Below, piece after piece: positions 50,499-60,521 of a DNA stretch of 64,000 bases. The notes under the pieces are model-generated. The model searched no databases, was not told where the DNA came from, and was given only the letters and a program-made list of their open reading frames with translations. Position numbers and translations under genes: made by a program. Origin of the DNA: Ustulina deusta (lineage: Eukaryota > Ascomycota > Sordariomycetes > Xylariales > Xylariaceae); NCBI GenBank assembly GCA_023159155.1, contig JAJNNX010000036.1:124001-188000 (forward strand), written 5' to 3'. How positions within the stretch are numbered: position 1 is the first letter of the stretch; every line of letters begins with the position of its first letter.

Positions 50499-51011
50499 CT
50501 ACCGATCCTTGTACAGCTTTGGCTTGAAACCTTCTTTAATCTCAGCCTCTTGCGCAGCTTTTTCGATCGCCGGTCCTATTTCTTCTTCTATGCGCACCCT
50601 CGCCATCAAGATTTTGCTTTGTAGGTAGAAGCTGCCGCCCTTCTGCGGATCGTTGGCGTCGAAGAGCTTCTTAAACCGCTCCGTCATCTCCTCGGCATTT
50701 GTCTGGACACCCTGCGGCGGCTTGACGTTGAGGATCTTGCAGGCTTCGTCGAGGGCCATGCCGCTTGTGCGGCTTCGTCCCGTGACACCATTGGAGCTCA
50801 TCTTGGCCTGGGCTCGCGCATAGTCGGACGACGCTTGGGCTTGCTTGTAGGCTTCGGCGAAGGCGCGACCGAGAACCCGGCCGCCAGTGACGACCATCTG
50901 CGTTATAATTCGATGCGCCTGGCGATGCGATCAGCTCCGGGTCCGATGCGGCTGGGAATACGGTGTTTCGCGTGGAAGCGGAGCACGCCCACAGGCGGAG
51001 TAGCTCACCAT
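50499..51011 (-). CDS. PAM16: PAM16 / TIM16, presequence translocase motor subunit
   Basis: Peripheral matrix-side subunit of the TIM23 import motor. It has a degenerate J domain that holds and restrains Pam18 so that Hsp70 activity is regulated. Two exons on the minus strand: 51011-51009, which is only the ATG, and 50918-50499, giving 140 aa. The second exon begins directly with AHRIITQMVVTGGRVLGRAF, the conserved Pam16 N-terminus, so the initiator must come from the upstream ATG. This is followed by a perfect GTGAGC donor, and the 90-nt intron ends GCTGATC...CAG. The J-like domain includes SGMALDEACKILNVK, RFKKLFDANDPQKGGSFYLQ and SKILMARVRIEEE, and lacks the HPD tripeptide, as expected. 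An internal ATG (50897) would drop the conserved first eight residues and is rejected. Divergent to YIP1. Confidence 0.94.
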
Positions 51012-51625
51012 CTCTATTATGTGACCGTTCCCCTTGGATATAGTAGTACAGATGCGAGTATGACGAGGTCACCGAATTCGAGCTTTGCGTGAACGGGCGA
51101 AGGCCGACGTCGAATGGTTGGGCAAGAGGGAGGCGTTGCGACTAAATATTGTCTGGGCTAGATTAAGTACCGATTAACTACCAAGTCAATTAGCAGGATT
51201 CGCAGGTCGATGCTTATCGATTCGCATCGCTCGCATGGTGGGTCTGATATGGGGCGATGATGAAACGCAAGCCACAGAGTCAGCCACAGGCCCCAGCCTG
51301 CCATCTGGTGGATGGGCGCCTTGAATGCAGGGAAGCTCTGCTCCAACCATGCACGCACACAGTCATCACTGCTAGGCCATCTTGGTTTGGACGCCACAAT
51401 CTGTGAAGACACAGTTTAAAGATCAACAATACCTGCCTCGCCCAACCTCCTGTCCAGGCAGCCCTGCGACCTATTCATCCCACTCCACGCCGTCTGCACG
51501 GCCCCGCGACCAGCGCACCCTCCTCGTTTCAGTTTCCTCAACCGTACGTCGAGCCACAACTGAGCTCTCCATCCTGACCGCCAACTTCGAGCCGGGCAAG
51601 GCAGTCCTCGGATCGGCTACGAACC
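51012..51625. promoter_or_regulatory. divergent promoter region, PAM16 / YIP1
   Basis: 614 bases between the two start codons, the promoter and 5' UTR space for both genes. The YIP1-proximal 200 bases are CT- and C-rich (CCTCGCCCAACC, TTTCCTCAACC), typical of a fungal 5' leader. Open frames crossing it are shadows. Confidence 0.5.
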
Positions 51626-52614
51626 ATGTCGCAATACTACGGAGCGCCTCCTGCGAGCCAATACGGTGGCGGTGCTCCCGCTCAAAACCTGCAATTCTAC
51701 CCGTCGTCCTACTCTCCCGGCGTCCCACCGCAGGGAGTAGGCGCACAACCATACGGATACGGTGCACCACCGCCGGGCCCGGGCAGTTATGGAGGGTTTG
51801 GCGGCGCGCCCGGTGTGAGCGGGCGCATGGGCGAGCAGGGTGGGCTGCGGACGGGCTGGCTGGCTGCTTTCTCGACAGAGGGCTACGATGGCGAGCCGCC
51901 GTTATTAGAAGAGCTAGGTGTCAACTGGGGACACATCCAGATGAAGGTGAGACATGTGATTGGCGCGCCCGGCGCCCCGAATTGAATAACACTGACTTTC
52001 GGATGTAGACTTTCGCCGTCCTGAACCCGTTTGCGCGCATCGACCAGCACATCATGGACGACTCTGACCTCGCCGGCCCCATTCTCTTTTTCCTCCTTTT
52101 CGGCACGTTCTTGCTTCTCAGTGGGAAGGTATTTTTTGGCTACGTCTACGGGTTAGCGTTACTAGGATCTATTGCGCTGCACACCATCCTGTCGTTAATG
52201 TCTCCAGATGGCCCGGCTTCTTCTCCATCGGCTTCAGCGTATGCGCCAGGCGCGGGGTATCCTGGCGACCCGAGTGTTGGCGGCCATGACGATCCAAAGG
52301 ACCACCTCAGCAGTACCTTGACATTTGTAAGGAGCGCAAGCGTACTCGGGTATTGCCTTCTACCGCTTGTCTTGGTCAGCTTAGTGGGCATTGTGATGCC
52401 TATGGATGGACCGTTCGGGTACATTTTAACCACCGCCGCCATTATGTGGTGCACAACCAGCGCCAGCGGCCTGTTTTGTGCAGTAGGAAGAATGAGGCAA
52501 ATGAGATTGCTCGTGGCCTACCCTCTCGCGCTTTTCTACATCGGGTTTGGGATAATGAGCATTTTCAGCAGCCGAGGATCAGGCAGCTTAGCCAAAGCGG
52601 CCAATTTATCATGA
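51626..52614 (+). CDS. YIP1: YIP1 (YIPF5-like) ER-Golgi membrane protein
   Basis: Polytopic membrane protein that binds Rab/Ypt GTPases with Yif1 and takes part in COPII vesicle biogenesis between ER and Golgi. Exons 51626-51946 and 52009-52614 give 308 aa. The N-terminal 70 residues are a Gly/Pro/Tyr/Gln-rich cytosolic tail (SQYYGAPPASQYGGG). The conserved start of the Yip1 domain is EPPLLEELGVNWGHIQMKTF and VLNPFARIDQHIMDDSDLAG, a strong family signature spanning the intron. Five hydrophobic segments follow (PILFFLLFGTFLLL, VYGLALLGSIALHTIL, SVLGYCLLPLVLVSL, ILTTAAIMWCTTSASGL, VAYPLALFYIGFGIMSIF). A fungal-type Ser/Pro/Gly insert (PDGPASSPSASAYAPGAG) lies between segments 2 and 3. All intact. 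Confidence 0.94.
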
Positions 52615-54042
52615 TAGAGCGATGTTTCTTGTCAAAAGACACATCACTACAACATCCGGTCTCGCTAAGCATGGCGACATACCTAGGTACCCTTGTAAAT
52701 GACATCTTTGGCATTGTGGAGTTCAAAATGTACGATGTGGAATCGCCACAATCGAAATAATTGGCATTAAGGTATATGGTTGAGCCCGGGGAATTTTTGC
52801 GTGCCGGTTGCACGTGTTTGGAGCTAATGAGTATGATAATACGATACTACGAAAAGAGGCTTCCCGATGTTCCTGTGTTGACTGAGGGGGGATGAAGGCC
52901 GAATACCATGTGTCCTAATTCGGTCATATGTAGGCTTCTCACACAGCGCGGTCTACCCCCTTGGCTAGCCCATTAAACATTCAATATTAAAAATTACAGT
53001 TAAAAATGCACGATCGATGTGGTGTATTTAGCATTAGGTTCCTGAAAATGTCGGAATTGATTAGCATTGATAGGGGCAAGGGCCTGCATCTGCTTTGGGG
53101 ATTTGTTAACCACAAATCCCAGGGAACTTCCTCATGGTCTGGAACGTGTCGCCCCTGTCTCCAGTCGGGTATCGGTTTCTACATAGTAATCGCATTCCTG
53201 GTTGCATCAAAGTGCAAATAATGACTGCTATTAATAAACTCAACGCGGTAAGAGACGAGGTCTCGCCTGGGATTAGCAAGCAGGGGTAGACATCTCCACT
53301 AGCACCTCTTGGAAACTGCTTATTGAATTCAAGTATCGCTCTTAAACAGTGTTTAGCTCAGCAGAAGAATAGTGAGCGACACGATCCATCTAGAGTGAGG
53401 CCGATATAGAGGAGGCTCGCAGCGATCCGGCACGACGCCGTGTCGGGTTATTGGCGAAGCTGTAAGTCAGCTCAGCATGCCACATACACTAGTGACCCCA
53501 AGAGATTTCAGGGGTGAGTTCAGCCGTCTAGCATTCATTGCAACCAAAGGGTCTCCAAGCACTGAATAATCTAAGATCCAAACCTGGAGACTGCCTCAGC
53601 GACTAAAAAGGAAAGACAAGCTTACAAATGTCCATGGATGTCTTGCGTTAGTGGTGGAAGTTTGCTTACCCGGAACTCAAATACGTAAATCTGTTTATTG
53701 ACGTTCATGGAAGGTAGCATAGATAGACGAGGACTCATCGCTTTCTCAGTCTTGGCTTAATGGCCAAATACCTAACCGCAACCAAATGAAATGATCCAAC
53801 TATTTAAGGAATATTGGGCATGCGGTTGCGCTAACTTAGGAGAGGAGCTTTAGACCGCCACGTAGGCGCCCTACATTGCAGAGTATTCAATCGCTTATCA
53901 AAAAGCACCCAATTACTTCCTAGGAGAAGGTAAATCTCGAAACTAGTCAGCTCTATCTATATTATCATACGTATTACCTGTAGTTGTATCTGAATCTATA
54001 GTGGATCCAGCTAGCCTACAAGCGGACTGGAGGGGAGCCCTT

Positions 54043-54064
54043 ACGTGGAGTTGACGTGGAGTTG
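54043..54064. repeat. 11-bp tandem duplication ACGTGGAGTTG
   Basis: Two exact adjacent copies, 54043-54053 and 54054-54064, in non-coding sequence. Confidence 0.8.
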
Positions 54065-54561
54065 ACAAAGGAGTTAAACTAGCTACCCGGTAGTCTACAC
54101 AAACACTGAGATGACTAGGATCACACACCTCTTCTAAACTGCGAGGGCCTACAAGATTACAACTACCTACCTATACCACCTCAGTTGCGATGGGAAAATC
54201 AAAGAAACGCCTACATGGATACTTATCGCTGAGCCTTGCACACTACCACCCTTGTTCCCTGAAGTGTGCTGTCATGGGGTTTTATCAAACCTGTGAGGCT
54301 TACGCCCTATCTACTACTGGTGTTATCATCTGCAGTATTCAGTATTAAGACTTGGGTGTAGTATAACAACACAGATATATCAAATATTGGGATTCGCGGT
54401 TTAGGAAACGAAAACCCCAGCGCTTCCATCGGTACCTATTCTATACCATAATATAGCAAGTAGTTCATTTATTAGTGTAGTGTGTTTTACATGAGCTATA
54501 TGATCTACAGCCGAAGCTCACCTCGACTAGAGCTTCCCCGCGCTCTCCAAAGTCCATCCAA

Positions 54562-54648
54562 ACCCCGGTCCTAACCCGGACTCCGCCGACGTAGCGTACT
54601 TCCTTTCCTCGGCCTCGACCCCGGTTCTAACCCCGGCTTTGCCCCGGT
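54562..54648. promoter_or_regulatory. CCGG-rich imperfect repeats upstream of the MFS gene
   Basis: ACCCCGGTCCTAACCCGG near 54562 and ACCCCGGTTCTAACCCCGG near 54619, followed by TTTGCCCCGG. CGG/CCG half sites spaced by 7-8 bases are the kind of sequence bound by Zn2Cys6 regulators, but no particular factor can be named. They could equally be a neutral local duplication. Confidence 0.3.
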
Positions 54649-54888
54649 ATCTTGGCTTCTCCAATTACTAGATAGACAAATTTTTACTGGTAGAACCGTA
54701 TCACCCAGCCAAAACGAGTCATATCTCCACGCGTACGTAAGAAGGTGTACACCACAGGCGGTTTGTGGGGGCAACTCCATGTTAATAACCAATATCTGAC
54801 GCTGAACCATCCTCTGCGTTCTCGAGCAACTCGAGCTTCTCCAGCTCACAGAGTCTCGTCACACAGGTCCAGCGTGAACTCATTTGAG

Positions 54889-56513
54889 ATGGCCTCGGAA
54901 AGCATATCCAACCACGACTCTGACTCCGGTGATAAAACTCGTTTGCAGACTTTGGAGACTCTATCCCCAGACATGGAGAAGCGCGGTGAGGATGACCTTC
55001 ACGGCGCCGCCGAGAGGGGATTCGTCGTAACGGACCAGTAAGCAAGGCTAGATGATACTTTCTGTGCACAGATGTGCTTAGATTCTGCAGTCATGGCGAA
55101 TCTCTCGTCCAGTTCGACCCCGAAGCCGAAAGGAAACTGAGGAACAAGCTCGATTACATGATCGTTCCCACTGTGTCGATCCTGTACTTGTTCTGCTTCA
55201 TCGACCGTGCAAATATCGGTATGGCGATCTGCCCGCAGTCTCCCTATGGTTGAAACCCCCTGACTGGCGATGCAGGAAACGCCCGCCTAGCTGGTTTCGA
55301 GAAAGACCTCGGATTGGTAGGGTACGACTACAACACGGTCTTGTCCATCTTCTACATCAGCTACATCGTCTTTGAGATCCCTTCCAACCTCGCATGTAAA
55401 TGGATCGGACCTGGTGTAAGTCATTTCTCGGTTCGGTCACACTTAATTAAGAATACCAAGGCTTAGTTTCCGGCCCCCCCCCAAAAACACTACGTCGTAG
55501 AAGCTTTTCATGTGTCCGAGATTACTTAGGCACAGCACCCTCGAAATGGCGATGACTGATTCTCAATGTCGCAGTGGTTCATACCCGCCATATCACTTGG
55601 CTTCGGCGTTTCCTCGCTAGGGACCGCTTTCGTCCGCACCAAAGCCGCCGCCTGCGGCGTCCGATTCGTTCTGGGCATTTTCGAGGCCGGGATGATGCCA
55701 GGTACGTCCGCATCAAAAGCGTGGACTGGCGATCAATGAAGATATGTGCGGTACGACTAACTCCAAAAAGGCATTTCTTACTACCTGTCTCGTTGGTACC
55801 GTAGATCGGAGCTGACCTTCCGCTTGTCGCTGTTCATCGTGATGGCGCCGCTGGCGGGTGCCTTCGGTGGCCTGCTGGCATCCGGCATCCTCACGCTGGA
55901 CCACTTCGGGGGGCTGCACTCCTGGCGCATGATCTTCGGCATCGAGGGAATCATCACCATAGGGCTGTCCATCATCTCGTTCTTCACGCTAACGGACCGT
56001 CCCGAGTCCGCCCGTTGGCTCACGCAGGCGGAGAAGGACCTCGCCATCGCACGCGTCAAGTCTGAGCGGATGGCGCAAACCCACTTGCTGGACAAGCCCG
56101 ACAAGGACAAGCTGTGGCTCGGGTTCTGGAATCCCATGGTGCTGTCGACGGCGTTTATCTTCCTGCTCAATAACATCACCGTGCAGGGCCTCGCCTTTTT
56201 CACGCCGACTATCGTCAGCGACAGTAGTCGTAGTATCGCCATCGGCACAAACGTCATGTTCGGGAACGTCGGCGGCCTCATCTCCACGTGGTCATATCTG
56301 CCCTACGACGGCCCTGATTACAAGATCGGCAACGGCATCAACCTTGCGGCAGCGAGTCTTATTCTTATCGTATCGGCCCTGCAGCTGGTGTGGATGAAGT
56401 GGGATAACAGGCGGAGGGAAGGGAAGGATATTGATTCCGAATTACAGGGTCGGACGCAGGCGGAGATCGAAAGCCTCGAGTGGAAACACCCTGGTTTCCG
56501 CTGGCGACCTTGA
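54889..56513 (+). CDS. MFS allantoate-permease-family transporter with internal deletion
   Basis: Related to the Dal5/Tna1 anion:cation symporter group of MFS, which takes up allantoate, nicotinate, pantothenate and similar acids. Exons 54889-55037, 55091-55218, 55276-55415, 55575-55701 and 55771-56513 join in frame to 428 aa; usual members are about 490-520 aa. The N-half is normal: KLDYMIVPTVSILYLFCFID, RANIGNARLAGFEKDLGL, YISYIVFEIPSNLACKW, GIFEAGMMPG, ISYYLSRWYRRSEL. The C-half reads NNITVQGLAFFTPTIV and then directly SDSSRSIAIGTNVMFGNVGG. In the family these two segments are separated by about 90-100 residues containing roughly three transmembrane helices. The break is at about 56208-56222 inside an exon, with no splice signals. 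The reading frame stays open to a normal C-terminus (KHPGFRWRP). Probably non-functional or altered as a transporter. Confidence 0.85.
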
Positions 56514-58493
56514 GGAGCGATAAGTGCTGCGCTTCTTCGGATATGTCTTGTGTATCGGTAAATTGTCAGCGTGAGAAATGGATGAAGGATTCGTGATAAG
56601 TAGTCCGTGCGTGCTAATCATCATTAGCTTTAATGACCTGAGCGAACAAGTGTTGGGTACTCGAGCTTTCGTTCTAGTGGCGTATCCTTTTCATACTCTT
56701 CCATTAGGACACAGGTTCTTTCTTATTGCATCATTCTCGTATACGTGATGTTATCAACTCTCATGTTAAGTTGCAGAGGTTGGTATTCTGCGGACCTATT
56801 ATGATACTCGTTGCAACCCTTCAAGTTTAAGACCTATGAGTTAAGAAGCCGTTAGGCCCGTGACTATACCAAGGTGAGTTTTCTAATTATTCGCTCCCAT
56901 ACCCCTACCTTTCGATTTTCTTGTAAAATAAATCTTCCCGGACGAAATGAAGCTAAGACCAACTCACGCACATAAAGCATTGCTCGAGCCCCCAAGCGCA
57001 ATTCTCCCCTAGTACAAGCCATCCGTTAGGTATCGGTTGCTATGGCCCGAATAAAATAGAACTTGATTATAGTCAGAGATTCATGGAAAGATTTCCATAC
57101 ATGTAGTGGCTCGCAGCTCGTCGAGAAAAAAATTGAAATTGTTCCGCACAGCTGGGCGTCGGTTTGGGGGGAGGGGGGAGGGCGGTCGCTCCAGCTCCTC
57201 GACTGATTGAAACGCCGGGCTGCTCGTGTCTCGAAAATAACGATAATATAGTATACGCATATCGAGGCTTCCGCTAATATGGTAGCAGCAGGATACATCC
57301 CAAACGCTGTGCTTACTTCATATAGCACTCCTGTTCAAAGAAATAATCACCGGGGTCTTCTTTTCTCGCAACCCTCTTATAAATAGGATACGTTAAGTAA
57401 ATTTCCCAATCGAGTGACGCGCTCTATGAATCCTGTGATCGTTTATAAAGTCGTCAAGTACACTGAGATAGGTGCTTGCGCTGTTGATAGTAGGACAACG
57501 GCCTCCCATTTTACTGTTATGACAAAGCTCCTCCTAACGTTATCCCTGACTGCAAACTAGAATTTCATGTTACAGGAAAAAAGGATTATAGCAGCCATTC
57601 AGTTGATATCATGCCGTTACCCTCATCCTAAGCTCGACAATCAATACCCAGACCTATTTCCTCTTATATGGCTTCAAGGTGCCACCCTGGGTAGTGTTGC
57701 CGCTGAAACCTCCCCAAACTGGAATCAAAATGAATCGAGAATGATACGAGAAATTGTGGGAGTGATCAGAATTCTGTTCTGGCTTAGAAATGTAACTTTG
57801 CGTGATGATCGGTGGTTTGAAAAGCATATTAGCTACCCTCCCTCCAACTAAAGAATTACTTCAGTCGTTCGGCTCGAGAGCCGCAGAACCTCATTTAGGT
57901 CTAAACGGATGGTGCTACTCCCCGGATTTTCACTACATAAAGGATGCGACCTCCACGTCTATCTTACCAATCGACACCTTACCTCTACAGCATGCCAAGG
58001 GAAGCCTATCTATCGAGGATCCGATGTGCTGTCACCTGTCGACGAAAGACCCAATCATGTCTGACCTAGGACGTGCCGGTAATGTTGCCCTATATTGATT
58101 ATGTCACACGGCATTAATGGTGCTGAGCATGCCGCTATCCCAATATCCGGGTAAATCACCTCGCTCTTCCGGATCAACCCTATGTTCGATCGAAAGAGAC
58201 AGACCCGTACCCATCTCTAAGCCCCTTACAACACGGCACGGGTCCTGTGGAGATGGGAAGAAGGTCCGATTTGTATAGTATCCCCCAGTCTAACGACCTT
58301 CTTCGGCAAATCGTTAATGTGTCTCGTAAATTCGCCTGGGGCTAGTATGTGTCAAGCTGCCTAGACGTAGGGGTGACCGAGCGTCTCAGACGCTTCTATA
58401 AATGACCAATGTTACCGCTCGAGCATGAGAGATAAGTTATCTGGAATACAAGTGCCACGACAGCTCCTAGTGTTCGTAGTTAACCTAACAGAA
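56514..58493. other. 2.0 kb intergenic region
   Basis: No supported gene; ORFs of up to 100 codons (57026-57328 minus; 57567-57851 and 57802-58098 plus) have no recognisable domain. A G/A-rich run (GGGGGGAGGGGGGAGGG) lies near 57166. The right end holds the LPMO promoter. Confidence 0.5.
58397..58402 (+). promoter_or_regulatory. TATA box of the AA9 gene
   Basis: TATAAA about 92 bases upstream of the start codon at 58494. Strongly regulated, secreted fungal enzymes usually have a TATA element at this spacing. Confidence 0.5.
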
Positions 58494-59372
58494 ATGAAGT
58501 TCTCTCATGTTGCAACTTTGGCGTTTGCCATCTTGGCGGAGGCTCACTGTATCTTCCAAGTACGTCAAGGGGGATAGACTATTAATGGGAGTGTTCCTGT
58601 CTGCTGACCAAATTTTCAGGAAGTATCAGTCAATGGTCAGAAGCAAGGTTCACTGGTCGGTCTGCGTGCCCCGAACGACAACAATCCGGTCTACGATGTA
58701 AACTCGCAAGACATCATCTGTCAGAAGCAAGGGAGGACCTCTGGCACAGTCATCAATGTCAACCCCGGAGACGAAATTGGCGCCTACTTCGGACACGTGA
58801 TCGGCGGTGCGCAGTTTGCTAACGATCCTGACAACCCGATCGCATCATCACATAAGGGTCCCATCACGGCATGGCTGGCAAAAGTCGACAATGCTGCGAC
58901 GGCGAGTAAGACTGGCCTGAAGTGGTTCAAGATTTGGGAGGACACGTTCAATCCCTCCTCGAAGAAATGGGGTGTTGATAACATGATCTCAAACCAAGGC
59001 TGGACGAAGTTCCAGATGCCGCAGTGCATTGCACCAGGCGATTACCTCATGCGTGTCGAAATCTTGGCCTTGCACTCGGCTCATACTAATATGGGGGCTC
59101 AATTCTATGTGAGCCATTCCTAGATTCCTTCACATAGAAGTGTGATAAACAGCGACCGATCACTGACTCCTGATTCTGCACAGATGTCGTGCGCCCAGCT
59201 GAAAATCGGCGGTAGTGGCGCGTTCTCACCCAGCCAGACTTTCAGCTTCCCAGGCGCCTACCAGCAGAGCGACCCTAGTATTTTGGTCAACATCTACGGG
59301 CTGACGGGCCAGCCTGACAATGGTGGCAAGGCGTATAATGCGCCTGGAAACGTACCTGTCATAATGTGTTAG
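58494..59372 (+). CDS. AA9 lytic polysaccharide monooxygenase, secreted
   Basis: Copper enzyme (formerly GH61) that cleaves cellulose or hemicellulose chains oxidatively with H2O2 or O2 and a reductant. Exons 58494-58559, 58620-59108 and 59184-59372 give 247 aa. A 17-residue signal peptide (MKFSHVATLAFAILAEA) is followed directly by His18, which becomes the N-terminal His of the copper histidine brace. The second brace ligand is His100 in ASSHKGPITAWLAKVDNA. His174, Gln183 and Tyr185 form the H-x8-Q-x-Y motif (ALHSAHTNMGAQFY), with Tyr as the axial residue. The C-terminus ends NVPVIMC with the usual final Cys. There is no CBM1 or GPI tail, so it is a single-domain form. Introns fall right after the signal/His exon and after QFY. 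Everything needed for activity appears present; C1/C4 specificity cannot be read. Confidence 0.96.
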
Positions 59373-60521
59373 ATAGGGATAACGCGGTTATGGCGGCTCA
59401 CGGATATCCCTTACGTAGCGTTACTAGGTAACCAGTCGTCTTGTCTATGGGGTCGCGAATCATCGAAGAGTACATGTTTGTTAATACCCACCAAGGCTGG
59501 CAATTTGGTAGTCACTTTCTAACTGCAGATCAATATTGTAATTATGGTGTGCCGTCGTTCCCGAGACCAGCCTCCGCCATGCCATTTTCGTGAAGGGGAT
59601 CCGAAGCTGGCGGCGACGTGCATAATTTTAGACATACAATACCTCGCCGCATAGGTATCATATCCGCATTTTGGACGGAAGACAACCCTGTTATTCATCA
59701 ATGTTACGGAGTTATGAGGTATCATTGATCCTATTTTCCATCCTTTGGCACTTGAAACCAATGCCAGACATGCACTTTGTCGTTTCAGGCGGTGCGTCGA
59801 GGTTTGTCTGTACGGTACGGGCAACGCCGTAATGCTTGGCGAACTGATTATGTATACATACTACGTGTCATTTTCAGATACGCTGGATGGTATTTTATCT
59901 CTCTATCTTCGATCCCGCTTCGATCGAAAAGTAGATCAACACTAATGTCTTCACGCCTGTATAAATTGGGCACCAATGCCGAACAGGACACCAGCAGTAT
60001 GTGCATGCAGGTATAGGTATACATACGTATCTTGGCTCCTTGTGGAGTTTCAACGTCCGAACCCTGCCCAAAACAAACAACCTGGAAGCTGACGGTGGCA
60101 CGATCCTTCTAGACTAGTGCAGCGCCTTCAAATGCCTAGGTAGGTATGGATCCTGCAAGAAGTGTGGAATCTGGAGAGTATATTTGGATAATTGACCTAT
60201 GTCCATTCCACTAACAGTTAAGCAACATGCATTACCTGCCACAAATATTGGAGCTCAATTCTAGCGAGCTATTAATACATCGGCTCTCGGCCACGAGCTT
60301 CTTCTTCAGAAAAAAAAACAAAAACAAAAAGAAAAAAAAAGCCAAACAGAAACAAGCCTGCTCTTTTTTACAAAAGCTTAGAATGATGTCATGTAAACAA
60401 ACTAGTCAAATTCCACGCCGTCGCCGTCCCACGCATTAAGACAAGTTCATATTGTATTACATAAGGGCGAGCCCTAGAGCATATTCATCAACGCCATCTC
60501 CATCTCGGTCAACTGGTCGAG
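59373..60521. other. 1.1 kb intergenic region between LPMO and STAND genes
   Basis: No gene supported. An A-rich simple stretch with interspersed C and G lies at 60310-60357. A TAGGTAGGTA word occurs near 60139. The promoter of the STAND gene should lie in the right part. Confidence 0.5.
60310..60357. repeat. A-rich low-complexity stretch
   Basis: About 48 bases, almost all A with single C, G or AAC interruptions. It lies about 165-210 bases upstream of the STAND gene start and may act as a poly(dA) promoter element or be the tail of an old retroposed sequence. No hairpin or target duplication could be confirmed. Confidence 0.5.

Larger units (their letters stand above)
52615..54888. other. 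2.3 kb intergenic region
   Basis: No gene supported; open frames are at most about 98 codons. An 11-bp direct repeat ACGTGGAGTTG occurs twice in tandem at 54043-54064. At 54560-54650 there are two imperfect copies of ACCCCGGTYCTAACCCCGG and several CCGG words, about 240-330 bases upstream of the downstream MFS start. Confidence 0.5.

Noticed and set aside
50895..50897. internal ATG as the PAM16 start
   Set aside because: It would delete the conserved AHRIITQ N-terminus, which is open in frame upstream and preceded by a good acceptor.
51382..52008. 208-codon plus-strand open frame overlapping YIP1
   Set aside because: Shadow of the YIP1 5' leader and first exon in another frame; Arg/Ser-rich with no domain.
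59371..59390. TAGGGATAAC, similar to half of a homing-endonuclease site
   Set aside because: Only ten bases match and the rest of the site is absent; chance is sufficient.
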